From positions 1 through 44,669 of the forward strand of contig JAYTKJ010000169.1 of the NCBI GenBank assembly GCA_043730365.1: a DNA stretch of 44,669 nt. Direction: 5' to 3'. The DNA is from VFZP01 sp043730365. Its GTDB lineage: Bacteria > Acidobacteriota > Terriglobia > Bryobacterales > Bryobacteraceae. The notes beneath the pieces were generated by a model. That model had not been told where the DNA came from. It searched no databases and saw only the letters and a program-made list of their open reading frames with translations. Every line of letters begins with the position of its first letter. Position 1 is the first letter of the stretch. Made by a program: the position numbers and the translations under genes. Below are positions 15,434-23,700 of this stretch, piece after piece.

Positions 15434-16648
15434 TTGCGCCAATGGATTCCGTCGGTCACCATGCTGCTGGTCTCGCTGATCAGCTACATTGACCGCAACA
15501 CGCTCGCGCTGCTGGCGCCCACCATCCTGGCCGAGACCGGTCTGAACGCCGAGCAATACGGCTGGATCATCTCGGCCTTTTCGATTGCCTACATGGTGAG
15601 CAATCCGGTGTGGGGCAAACTTCTGGACCGGTTTGGCCTGCCGCTTGGGATGACCGTATCGGTCTCCTTCTGGACGTTGGCCTCGATGGCACACGCCTTC
15701 GCCCAAGGCTTCTGGAGTTTTGCGTTGGCGCGCCTGGCGTTGGGTTTTGGCGAGGGCGCGACGTTTCCCGGCGGGTTACGCGCCGCCGTGCAATCGCTCC
15801 CCGCGCATCTTTGCAACCGAGGCGTCGCGATTTCGTTCAGCGGGGGGTCACTCGGCGCTGTCATCACGCCGCTCATTATCACGCCCGTAGCCAAGGCTTG
15901 GGGATGGCGCGGCGCATTCTGGTTCACCGGACTGGTGGGCGTCATCTGGCTGATCATATGGTTCTTCGTCAGCCGCCGCCCGGATATGCAAAGCGCCGCC
16001 ACGCAGGTAACCTCCACGTCGGCGATCCGCTGGCGAGACCGGCGCGTGTGGGCCTTCATGGCCGCCTATTCGCTCGGCGGCTTCCCGCTGGCTTTCGTGC
16101 TCTATCAATCGGCGCTCTACTTGAATAGAGCGCTGGGCATGAGCCAACTGGAAATCGGCCGGGTTCTGTGGGTTCCCCCGCTCGGCTGGGAAGTGGGCTA
16201 TTTTGTCTGGGGCTGGCTCACCGATACCGCGCTGAGCCGCACCTCGTCGCCGCTTCGCGCCTATCGCTGGTTGATGGGTGTCGCCATGATTCTCTCGCTG
16301 CCGCTGGCCTTCGTTCCACATTGGGGACGTCCCAGCCTCGAGTTGATTTTGTTTGAGCTCTTCTTTGCCATGTTCATCGCCGCTGGCTTCGTGATCGGGC
16401 CCATCAGTTACGCGACCCGTGTTTTCTCGCGACGCAATGCCGGGTTGATTGCGGGCCTGGGTGCGGGCTCCTGGGGCGCGTTCGTGGCGCTGGTGATGCC
16501 GCGTATCGGCCGGCTGTTTGACGGCAAGGATTACGCGACGGCCTTCTGGCTGACGGCGCTTTGCCCGGTACTCGGGTACGCGGTTTGGTACGTACTCAAC
16601 CTGGAGGTGAAGTTCGATGAGTACGAAACAGAAATCGGTGCGTCGTAG
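15434..16648 (+). CDS. MFS transporter, ACS-like family
   Basis: Inner-membrane transporter of about 404 residues with roughly 12 hydrophobic segments. The first helix reads MLLVSLISYIDRNTLALLAPTI, and the loop 2-3 motif GKLLDRFGLP and the ARLALGFGEGATFPGG segment fit the anion:cation symporter group, which often carries sugar acids or other organic acids. The substrate cannot be named. The start is uncertain: a TTG at 15434 gives MRQWIPSV before helix 1, while the ATG at 15461 would begin inside it. The C-terminus EVKFDEYETEIG overlaps the start of the decayed RidA gene by 32 bp, and the RidA ribosome site lies inside this gene. A fragment of a second copy is at 18123-18380. Confidence 0.88.
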   Translation: MRQWIPSVTMLLVSLISYIDRNTLALLAPTILAETGLNAEQYGWIISAFSIAYMVSNPVWGKLLDRFGLPLGMTVSVSFWTLASMAHAFAQGFWSFALARLALGFGEGATFPGGLRAAVQSLPAHLCNRGVAISFSGGSLGAVITPLIITPVAKAWGWRGAFWFTGLVGVIWLIIWFFVSRRPDMQSAATQVTSTSAIRWRDRRVWAFMAAYSLGGFPLAFVLYQSALYLNRALGMSQLEIGRVLWVPPLGWEVGYFVWGWLTDTALSRTSSPLRAYRWLMGVAMILSLPLAFVPHWGRPSLELILFELFFAMFIAAGFVIGPISYATRVFSRRNAGLIAGLGAGSWGAFVALVMPRIGRLFDGKDYATAFWLTALCPVLGYAVWYVLNLEVKFDEYETEIGAS

Positions 16649-16975
16649 TTTTTGGTTGGCGCCGGAGTTGCCGCCGGAGCGGCGGCAGCCCAGGTAACGG
16701 CGGTGGCAAAGTGAAGGCGCCGGGCGGCTATCGTATCGGCACATGTATTTCAGCAGCGGCCTCGCCAGCGTGCGTCCTGAAGCGCGCAAGGACCCGCTCG
16801 CCCTCGGCGGCGATATCAAGGAGCAGACCCCACACCACCGCGTTCCTCGCCGATGCCAAGACGCAGAAGCCGGCCTTTAACGAAGCTAGCCGAATACTTC
16901 CACCGAGTTGGGCGCGATTCTCCCCGGAGGCGCAGACATTGGTGGCGATTGAATCGTGGCGTGGGCACCATTGAA
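16617..16975 (+). pseudogene. Decayed copy of the exported RidA-family gene
   Basis: Closely matches the intact gene at 18509-18955 from its ATG to near its end, but carries several lesions: a missing T in the twin-arginine region after CGTCGTAG, a missing A near 16707, another near 16740, and a deletion of roughly 100 bp in the middle. It can therefore make no RidA protein. Its start still overlaps the MFS gene end, which shows that the ancestral order was MFS-RidA. Two toxin-antitoxin-like genes follow before the second copy. Confidence 0.85.
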
Positions 16976-17017
16976 AAAAATGCTGGCGACAGCAACCTTG
17001 GTAAAGGACCCGCCGGC

Positions 17018-17410
17018 CTATAGACTCCAGAGTTTCCGGCACTGATCTTTAATGGCTCGCTTGGTGTGCTTGGAGGCCAGCAGCCCACGCTGGACTCGTT
17101 CAAGAAGTTGTGGCGCACAGCCATCGAATTTCTTCCAATTATTCCGCGCTACCAAAGGGGCGGTCAGCGCCACCTCAATCGTACGGACGTCAAGGTTAGC
17201 CGCCTTGGCATAGTTGACGACGGATCGCTTCTCGATGAACGGGTGATCTCCCACCTCGAGGATGACCGTGGTGTCGGCGATATGATCACCCATGCTGGTG
17301 ACATTGACGCAACAAGCCCTGCCATCTACATCTGGCGGGGTGAGCACGATCCAAAGGTGGCGAGTTGGGTTGTCCGGCGTCGGGATGGAAAATGGGTCCC
17401 CTGGCTGCAA
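17018..17410 (-). CDS. Candidate toxin of a Panacea (PanAT-like) pair, PemK-like beta fold suspected
   Basis: A 130-residue soluble protein on the same strand and 42 bp downstream of the Panacea gene. It starts MQPGDPFSIPTPDNPTRHLW from a TTG, the only usable start after an upstream stop. GDPF, then HLWIVLTPPD, then CVNVTSM and the GDHPFIEKRSVVNYAKA block suggest a compact SH3-like beta-barrel, reminiscent of MazF/PemK proteins, followed by a C-terminal helical, Lys/Arg-rich tail. No membrane segment is present. Known Panacea antitoxins pair with many unrelated small toxins, so the position next to one is the main reason for this call. The fold is inference and the mode of action is unknown. 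Confidence 0.65.
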   Translation of the reverse strand: MQPGDPFSIPTPDNPTRHLWIVLTPPDVDGRACCVNVTSMGDHIADTTVILEVGDHPFIEKRSVVNYAKAANLDVRTIEVALTAPLVARNNWKKFDGCAPQLLERVQRGLLASKHTKRAIKDQCRKLWSL

Positions 17411-17440
17411 AGCGAGTTTCCCGCCTCTGTGAAATCAGCC

Positions 17441-17500
17441 CGCAGCCAAGACTCAGTGAACTTGCTCACTCGCAGCCAAGACTCGGTGAACGTGCTCACT
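17441..17500. repeat. Two tandem 30-bp direct repeats at the end of the Panacea gene
   Basis: Units 17441-17470 and 17471-17500 are identical at 28 of 30 positions. One difference turns a CGA codon in the first-read unit into the TGA stop of the Panacea gene in the next, so the protein ends just inside the second repeat. The repeat also fills the gap before the candidate toxin start. Confidence 0.85.
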
Positions 17501-18022
17501 GGCCTCAAGATCAAAGAGAATGGCCTCAATCTGCTCCGGCGTTTTCTTCCCGAACCGAAGAATGTCAGCATAGCGAATCGGGATGCGACCGCCTTGGGGA
17601 TCCTCCCATTCGGGCAGTTTGCGGGCTTCCTCAACAATGTCCCATCTACTGAGATTGCCGTAGAGGTTGAAGACTTCGTCGAGCAACTCTTCCTCAGCTT
17701 CCGAAAGCTCGCCACTTAAGGGATCGACAACCATTTTGACTTCGTGATCGCCGCAAGGCTCGAGATGCTCTTCCCAGAAATGAGACTCTTGCGGGGATGC
17801 ACCCTCCGTGATGAGATCGTGGACTCGACTAAGAACCGGGCCTCGATCCATCGAGTAAAAAATGTCCGCTGTGATCGGACTTCCCCATCTCAGCAGGGCT
17901 TCCCGATCGGAAAAATATAGCAGCTTGATGAGCTTCACATAACTCATATAGCCTTGCTCGCGTCGCTTGATCAAGTGAGCCGCAGCTTGCGTTGCTTTGG
18001 TTTCATTGAACCGCATACTCAT
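17453..18022 (-). CDS. Panacea-domain antitoxin-like protein
   Basis: A 189-residue cytoplasmic protein of the Panacea (formerly DUF4065/SocA-like) family. The N-terminal half shows the diagnostic pattern: FNETKATQAAAHLIKRREQG, then MSYVKLIKLLYFSDREAL, SPITADIFYSMDRGPVLSRV, and an acidic stretch SEAEEELLDEVFNLYGNLSR. Panacea proteins neutralise many kinds of small toxins through direct contact and sit next to them in PanAT operons. The candidate toxin gene follows after 42 bp. The C-terminus is extended by a short tandem repeat (EHVHRVLAASEQVH). A second ATG at 18016 lies six bases after an extended -10 TGGTATGCT and may be the true start. The pair lies between two copies of the MFS-RidA segment. 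Confidence 0.88.
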   Translation of the reverse strand: MSMRFNETKATQAAAHLIKRREQGYMSYVKLIKLLYFSDREALLRWGSPITADIFYSMDRGPVLSRVHDLITEGASPQESHFWEEHLEPCGDHEVKMVVDPLSGELSEAEEELLDEVFNLYGNLSRWDIVEEARKLPEWEDPQGGRIPIRYADILRFGKKTPEQIEAILFDLEASEHVHRVLAASEQVH

Positions 18023-18028
18023 AGCATA
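18023..18028 (-). promoter_or_regulatory. Extended -10 (TGGTATGCT) for the Panacea operon
   Basis: On the minus strand TATGCT is preceded by TGG, an extended -10 form, and ends six bases before the ATG at 18016. With no ribosome site visible, a leaderless transcript starting at that second ATG is the simplest reading. Confidence 0.4.
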
Positions 18029-18122
18029 CCAGTCCTCGCGTACACGGCCAGAGGCTGCAAGGCGTTCATTCTGATAGCGTTCGGCTGAAATGATCGGTAG
18101 CTTTATGTGCGCCTTCGCTCGG

Positions 18123-18380
18123 CGCCGCCGGCCTCGTGCTCGGGCCCATCAGTTACGCGACCCGTGTTTTCTCACGACGCAATGCCGGGCTGATCGCCGG
18201 ACTGGGCGCTGGCTCCTGGGGCGCGCTGGCGGCACTGGTGATGCCGCGCATCGGCCGGCTGTTTGACGGCAAGGATTACACCAGGCCTTCTGGCTGACGG
18301 CGCTTTGCCCGGTGCTGAGGTACGCGGTCTGGTACTTACTCAATCTGGAGGTGAAGTTCGATGAGTACGAAACAGAAACC
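18123..18380 (+). pseudogene. 3' fragment of a duplicated MFS transporter gene
   Basis: Nearly the same sequence as about 16379-16635 of the intact MFS gene, starting at the GPISYATRVFSRRNAGLIAGL region and running through the MFS stop region and the first codons of RidA. A two-base loss near 18275 breaks the frame. The 5' three quarters of the gene are absent. After it, the RidA start region diverges into unrelated sequence. Confidence 0.85.
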
Positions 18381-18473
18381 GGAAACACAACTTGAGCCTG
18401 TCCCGCGCCGTCACCAACACCCCGCCCGTCCAAAACAACTCGAACCACCCCGCCCCCATAATGAGCGCCGCGT

Positions 18474-18535
18474 ATTTTGGTATGTTCTCAATCTGGAGGT
18501 GCAGTTCGATGAGTACGAAACAGAAATCGGTCCGC
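18474..18535 (+). repeat. Third copy of the MFS-end/RidA-start junction
   Basis: The sequence coding (F/V)WYVLNLEV-FDEYETEIG, with the GGAGGT ribosome site and the RidA ATG, occurs three times: near 16584-16640, 18330-18380 and here. Only this copy leads into an intact RidA gene. The roughly 100 bp between the second and third copies (about 18375-18473) resemble nothing else in the window. Confidence 0.8.
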
Positions 18536-18955
18536 CGCAGCTTTCTCGTGGGCGCTGGCGTTGCCGCCGGAGCGGCCGCAGCCCAGGTGACGGCGAGTGG
18601 CAAAGTGAAGGCGCCGGGCGGCTATCGCATCGGCAACATGTATTTCAGCAGCGGCCTCACCGGTGTGCGGCCTGAAGCGCGCAAGGATCCGCTGGCCTTC
18701 GGCGGCGATATCAAGGAACAGACCCACAATATCCTGAAGGCTCACAAAGCAAACCTGGAAGCGATGGGTTCTTCACTCGACAACGTTGCCAAAGTGACCG
18801 CGTTCCTTGCCGACGTCAAAACCCAGAAGCCAGCCTTTAACGAAGCCTACGCCGAATACTTCAAGAAGGACGCTCCGGCGCGGACGGCGTTGGGGGCGAT
18901 CTTTCCGGAAACGCAAACTTTGGTTGAGATTGAAGTAGTGGCGTGGGTGCCATAG
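18509..18955 (+). CDS. Exported (Tat) RidA-family protein
   Basis: RidA/YjgF-family protein of 148 residues. Classic RidA hydrolyses reactive enamine/imine intermediates in the cytoplasm. This one begins with a twin-arginine signal: VRRSFLVG followed by an Ala/Gly-rich hydrophobic stretch to about residue 26, so it is probably exported folded. The family's key residues are kept: Arg125 in DAPARTALGA, equivalent to the substrate-carboxylate Arg of E. coli RidA, and Glu142 in LVEIEVVA. The ATG is preceded by GGAGGT at good spacing; longer upstream frames are rejected. An O-methyltransferase gene starts seven bases after its stop. The exported location is unusual for the family, and the substrate is unknown. 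Confidence 0.88.
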   Translation: MSTKQKSVRRSFLVGAGVAAGAAAAQVTASGKVKAPGGYRIGNMYFSSGLTGVRPEARKDPLAFGGDIKEQTHNILKAHKANLEAMGSSLDNVAKVTAFLADVKTQKPAFNEAYAEYFKKDAPARTALGAIFPETQTLVEIEVVAWVP

Positions 18956-18962
18956 TGGGAGT

Positions 18963-19988
18963 ATGAACCAGCCTCTCGATCCCGGCCCCATCCTCCAAAC
19001 GGCCTTCGCCTTCTGGTCTTCCAAGGTGCTGCTCACTGCCGTCGACTTTGGCGTCTTCACCAAGCTGGACGATCGCCGAGTTACCGGCGCCGAACTGGGA
19101 GCCGAACTCGGCCTGCACCCCCGCGGCATCGCCGATTTCTTCGACGCGCTCGTCGCGATGAAATTTCTGGACCGCGAAGGCGATGGCCCCTCCGGGAAGT
19201 ATTTCAACACGCCCGCCAGCGCGCTCTATCTCGACAGCCACAGCCCTCGCTATGTCGGCGGCATTCTGGTGATGCTCAACGAACGGCTCTTCAAGTTCTG
19301 GCACGATTTGCCCGAGGCGCTACGCACCGGCAAACCGCAGAACGAATCCAAGCACGGCCAGAAGGGCGTGTTTGAAGAACTCTACGCCGAGTTGCCGCGG
19401 CTGGAACAGTTCATGGGAGCGATGACGGGCCTGTCGCGCATCAACTTCGAGGCCTTCGGCGAGAAGTTCGATTTCTCGCCGTTCAAAACGGTTTGCGACG
19501 TGGGCGGCGCCACCGGCTTACTCTGTATAGAAGTCGCTAAGCGGCATCCGCACCTGCATTGCACCTCGTTTGACCTGCCGCCGGTGGAGCCAATCGCGCG
19601 CAAGCACATTGCGGCCGCCGGACTGAGCGATCGCATCGGCACGGCCGGAGGTGACTTCTTTGCCGACCCACTGCCCAAGGCGGACCTCATCACCATGGGC
19701 ATGATTCTGCACGACTGGAATCTGGAAAAGAAGAAGCAACTCATTCGCGCGGCTTACGACGCCCTGCCACCCAACGGCGCGTTGGTGGCCATCGAGGCCA
19801 TCATCGACGATGCCCGCCGCGAGAATATTTTCGGCCTCCTCATGTCGCTGAACATGCTGATCGAGTTCGGCGAGGCGTTCGACTATTCCGCAGCCGACTT
19901 CCGCCAATGGTGTGGGGAGATCGGCTTCAAACGCTTTGACGTGATCCACCTTGCCGGTCCCTCCAGCGCAGTGGTGGCCTACAAATAG
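18963..19988 (+). CDS. SAM-dependent O-methyltransferase, ASMT/CrtF-like
   Basis: Cytoplasmic methyltransferase of 341 residues from the plant-OMT-like group. An N-terminal winged-helix dimerisation domain (residues 1-100, FWSSKVLLTAVDFGVFTKL) precedes a Rossmann domain with SAM motif CDVGGATGLL (178-187) and the active-site HDW at 250-252 (LHDWNLEKKK). Such enzymes methylate hydroxyl groups on small aromatic or other metabolites. The gene follows RidA after seven bases, so the two are likely co-transcribed. A paralogue with the same layout is at 35602-36600. The substrate cannot be predicted. Confidence 0.9.
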   Translation: MNQPLDPGPILQTAFAFWSSKVLLTAVDFGVFTKLDDRRVTGAELGAELGLHPRGIADFFDALVAMKFLDREGDGPSGKYFNTPASALYLDSHSPRYVGGILVMLNERLFKFWHDLPEALRTGKPQNESKHGQKGVFEELYAELPRLEQFMGAMTGLSRINFEAFGEKFDFSPFKTVCDVGGATGLLCIEVAKRHPHLHCTSFDLPPVEPIARKHIAAAGLSDRIGTAGGDFFADPLPKADLITMGMILHDWNLEKKKQLIRAAYDALPPNGALVAIEAIIDDARRENIFGLLMSLNMLIEFGEAFDYSAADFRQWCGEIGFKRFDVIHLAGPSSAVVAYK

Positions 19989-19991
19989 CGG

Positions 19992-20717
19992 CTATCGAGG
20001 CGGCCGCGTGGCGAAAATTACCGTGCCAAACGCTTCCGGCGTGTGGAATGACTTGGCGGGCGGGGGAATGGGCGACCACGTACTTGCCTGCGGATTCGTC
20101 TTGCCGCCCAAGCGTTGCAGGTTGAGACGCCACCGGTCGCCCTCCTGCGGCGGCATATGCGCGGCGTCGTGGGCGAAGTTGCGGAGCGGGATCGCCGCTT
20201 CCACAATCCACTCGCGATCCGCCGCCGACTCTTCTTTCTTGTCGAGCCCATGGTAGGTGGCGCGGTAACTCACGCCTTCCGGGTCCCATGTCGGCCCAGC
20301 CGTCCACCAATCGGACTTATTGCGGTTGAGCATCGTGCCGATAGCGTTGATCTCAAAGGTGTAGTAATTCGCCACCTTCGCCGGATTGGGGGCGATGAAG
20401 ATCTCGACGCAATCGTCCTTGGAAACGGGACCGTGGCGTTGGCGCTCGAAGGCCGAGATGTGGCGATCCGATGCCCGCCAGGAGACGTAAAGATTCTGGT
20501 CGTCCCACAGCAGCTTGGCGACGGTGGGCTCCTTATCTCCGGAGACATACCAGTTGAAGTGGAAGTCTCCGGCCGGAGGCGCCGCCTTCCACGCGGGCTC
20601 GTTGAGCTTGCCGTCTATGACGATCGGCGAAGTCGCGCGATAGATCCGGTACTCAACGGGCGATTGCTGCGCGCCGGCCAAGCCCGCCATGAGCACAAGG
20701 GCAAAGCAACTCCGCAT
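19992..20717 (-). CDS. Exported CBM9-like carbohydrate-binding protein
   Basis: A 241-residue protein with a signal peptide (MRSCFALVLMAGLAGAQ) and one carbohydrate-binding family 9-like domain filling the rest. The pattern IVIDGKLNEPAWKAAPPAGDFHF, then AKLLWDDQNLYVSWRASD, DDCVEIFIAPNP, YYTFEINAIGTMLNRNKSDWW and a closing beta region is characteristic. CBM9 domains bind sugar ends, but stand-alone members like this one are often of unknown role. It starts six bases after the stop of the TonB-dependent receptor gene, so the two are co-transcribed and a partner role in uptake of a polymer is plausible. It is convergent with the O-methyltransferase gene. Confidence 0.88.
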   Translation of the reverse strand: MRSCFALVLMAGLAGAQQSPVEYRIYRATSPIVIDGKLNEPAWKAAPPAGDFHFNWYVSGDKEPTVAKLLWDDQNLYVSWRASDRHISAFERQRHGPVSKDDCVEIFIAPNPAKVANYYTFEINAIGTMLNRNKSDWWTAGPTWDPEGVSYRATYHGLDKKEESAADREWIVEAAIPLRNFAHDAAHMPPQEGDRWRLNLQRLGGKTNPQASTWSPIPPPAKSFHTPEAFGTVIFATRPPR

Positions 20718-20723
20718 TGGCGC

Positions 20724-23700
20724 CTAGAAATACAGCTTCAGCCCGAATTGGAAGAGCCGCATCGGCTGCCGCAGACCACGGACCTCGCCCACCCGGGGCG
20801 CATCCGGTATGATCGAATCGTTCGTGGCGTAGCCCAACCCGTTCGGCACTCCAAATTGGGGAGTGTTGAAGATGTTGAAGCCTTCGGCGCGGAACTGCAG
20901 TTTGCCGCGCTCACCCAAGGGCTTGAAGGCCCAGTTCTTGCCCATAGATATATCGAAACTCTTGAGGCCTGGCGTAATCAGGACGTCTGTCGCCGCGTTG
21001 CCATAGTGGCAAAGTTCCGGATGATTCTGGATGTTGCACTCAGTGCGGCGGAAAGCGGTGAAGTCAAACCATTTCTGGCGGCTTGCCTCGCCGAACAACC
21101 GGCCGTCGGCGACGCGGTCCGGGTAGGAGCCGGAGTTGGTATTCAAATTCCCGCCGCCCAGGGCGAACGGGAAGCCGGTCCGGAACGTGGCGATACCGCT
21201 GGTTTGCCAGCCGCCCAGTACGGCGCGGGTCAGGCCCTTGGAGTTCCGGAAAATCGGTACTTCCCATACGTAGTTGATGACTACATTGTGGGTAACATCG
21301 AAGCCGTAACGCCCGCGATTTTGGCGCCGGTTGTTCGGATCCTGGTAGGTCGGGTTCACGTTACCCGCCGGGTCATTCCGTCCATAGCCTTCGCCGATTG
21401 CCTTGCCGAACGTGTAAGCCAAGCCCGCTGTGAACCCTCCCGAGTACCGCTTTTGCGCTTGCACCTGCAGGGCATGATAGCTGGCATTGCCGAAGCTGTC
21501 CAGGTAGCGAATATTCCCCAAGAGCCGCGCCTGATCGCCTTCCCCCTGGCTGATGTATGCTTGCCACGGACGGCGGCTATTGAAGTCCGTATTCGTAGAG
21601 GGAAGCGCCGGTGAATTGAAGTTGCCGATGGTGTTATCCAGGTGGCTCGTCTTGCTGCCCACATAGCCAACTGTCACGATCGTTTTCCAGAGTAACTCGC
21701 GTTGAATATCGGCGCTCCACTGCACCACGCTGCTGTTCTTGTTATCCGGCGTGAACGCCAGCACGTTAGTGCGAGCCGCGGCGGTGCCTTGACCCGGGAA
21801 AGGATTGTCCAACGTCAGCACGGGTTGGCCAGGCGTGAAGCGCCGCGTAGTGGCCGTGTAATCCCGGCCACCGTAACTGATCGGAATCGTGAGGGCAGCC
21901 TGATCCACCTGGTTAAAGCCAAACGTTCCAGAGTAAGGCGGCTGCAAGTCCAGAATCGTCATATTGTTCATCTGTTGAACGTTGGCGAACCAGCCACCAC
22001 CCGCGCGCAGGACCCACTTGTCTGTGAATCGATAGGCGATGCCCACCCGCGGCATGAAATAGCGGTTATCGGTGCGGTAGGCGTCGAAGTCCTCATTCGG
22101 TCCGGGAATGACCGTGGGAAGCATACGGCCGTCCGAGGCCTTTGACAGGATGTCCAAACGCAGCGAACGCCACTTCTTGTTGACGTCGTGCGGGACCTGG
22201 AAAAAGTCCCAGCGAATGCCCATGTTGACAGTCAACTTCCGGGTGGCTCTCCATTCATCCTGGAAGTAGGCGCCGAAGCGGTTCTGCCGCGGAGCCGTCC
22301 AGGTAAGCCCTTCGGCGCTGGAACTGGCTGAGGGGTAACCCTGTAGGAAGCCGGCCAAATTGTAACCGCCCGGACAGCAACTGAGGTTCCCCAAAGGAAC
22401 ATTGGCGGCGGCGCGATCCAGGCCGTAGCGTAGGTACTCGAAGCCCGTTTTGAAGTTGTGCGAGTTCCGCATGAAGGACAGGTTCTCGGAGAATTGATAG
22501 ATGCCATTGAGATCGAACCGCGCACCGCCATCACTGCCGATGATTCCCGTGGGCGGGATACCCGTTTCGTCCGGGCGGAACTTGCGATTGTTGGCCACGG
22601 CCACGCGAAACTGTCCAAGGCCCAACGTGTCGGGATCGAAATCGGTATTGCTCCGTAGGCTCGTCTGGTCGTTATTCACCTTGTTGAAGCCGACCCGAAA
22701 CTCATTGAGCGTGGTGGCGCTGAACGTATGCAGATATTGGAAGGCCACGTTGTAATTCTGGATGCGCTGGGTGCTGGGGAAATTCGGATTGATGTCGTTA
22801 ATCCGGTAGTCTCCGTGCATCGTGGCGAAGCGCCCGAAGATCTTATCCTTGCCGCTGAACTGGTGATCGATGCGGGCGAAGTACTGATTCTGATAAAGAA
22901 TATTCGGAACCGTGCGAATGACGTTCACATCCAGAACATCCTCTGGAGCAAATAGAGGTAGCGGCAGATACTTGTTGATGAAGTTCTGGGCGTTCTTGTT
23001 GATACGGCTGGGCGGCACGATGTTAGAGATGTTACCAGCCGCGTCGCGGAACGGCTCTCCGGTCAGCGGGTCGTAGACGATGGTGGGAGCGCGCACGGGG
23101 ACGCCATTGCGAATCAGCGGTGTCAGTAGAGCGGAAAAATCGCCGTTACGAAATGCGGCCGGAAACCAGAAGCCTTGCTGGACGGACTCCTGTGTCTCGC
23201 GTGTTCCTTCGAAGTTGAAGCTCCAGAAAGTCTTGTCTTTCCCCTTGTAGAAAGGCAGCATGACCGGGCCGGCGAGCCACGTTCCAAACTGATTGCGGCG
23301 CAGGCGGTTCTTTGACTGTTGCGCCGAGCCGGCGGGAAGCTGGAAGTTCAGAAAGTAATCCCTGGCATCGGCCGCGTCGTTGCGCATGAATTCAAAGAAG
23401 GCTCCGTGCAACTGGTTGGTGCCGGACTTCAGGGCGATCTGGATGTTGGCGCCATTGTTCATACCGTACTCGGCTGAGTAGGAACCGGTCTGCACTTTAA
23501 CCTCTTCGATCGCGTCGATCGAAGGATTGAAATAGACCGTGTTAACCAGCGGCTCACTGGCGATCACACCATCGAGAGTGACGCGCTGATTAGCGTCGCG
23601 CTGGCCGTTGGCGCTGATCTGCGTTGCGCCGGGGAAGAAGGATCCGGCGGTCGAAAGCGGGCTCAGCCCCATGCGCGTGCCGAACTGCACGCCCGGAGTC

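Noticed and set aside
18392..18508. Longer N-terminus for the RidA gene
   Set aside because: The upstream in-frame part adds sequence from the repeated MFS junction. The ATG at 18509 has the strong GGAGGT site and gives a clean twin-arginine signal.
20115..21614. Long plus-strand open frame of 499 codons
   Set aside because: It runs antisense through the CBM9-like and TonB receptor genes. Its composition is typical of a GC-rich shadow frame and it shows no family pattern.
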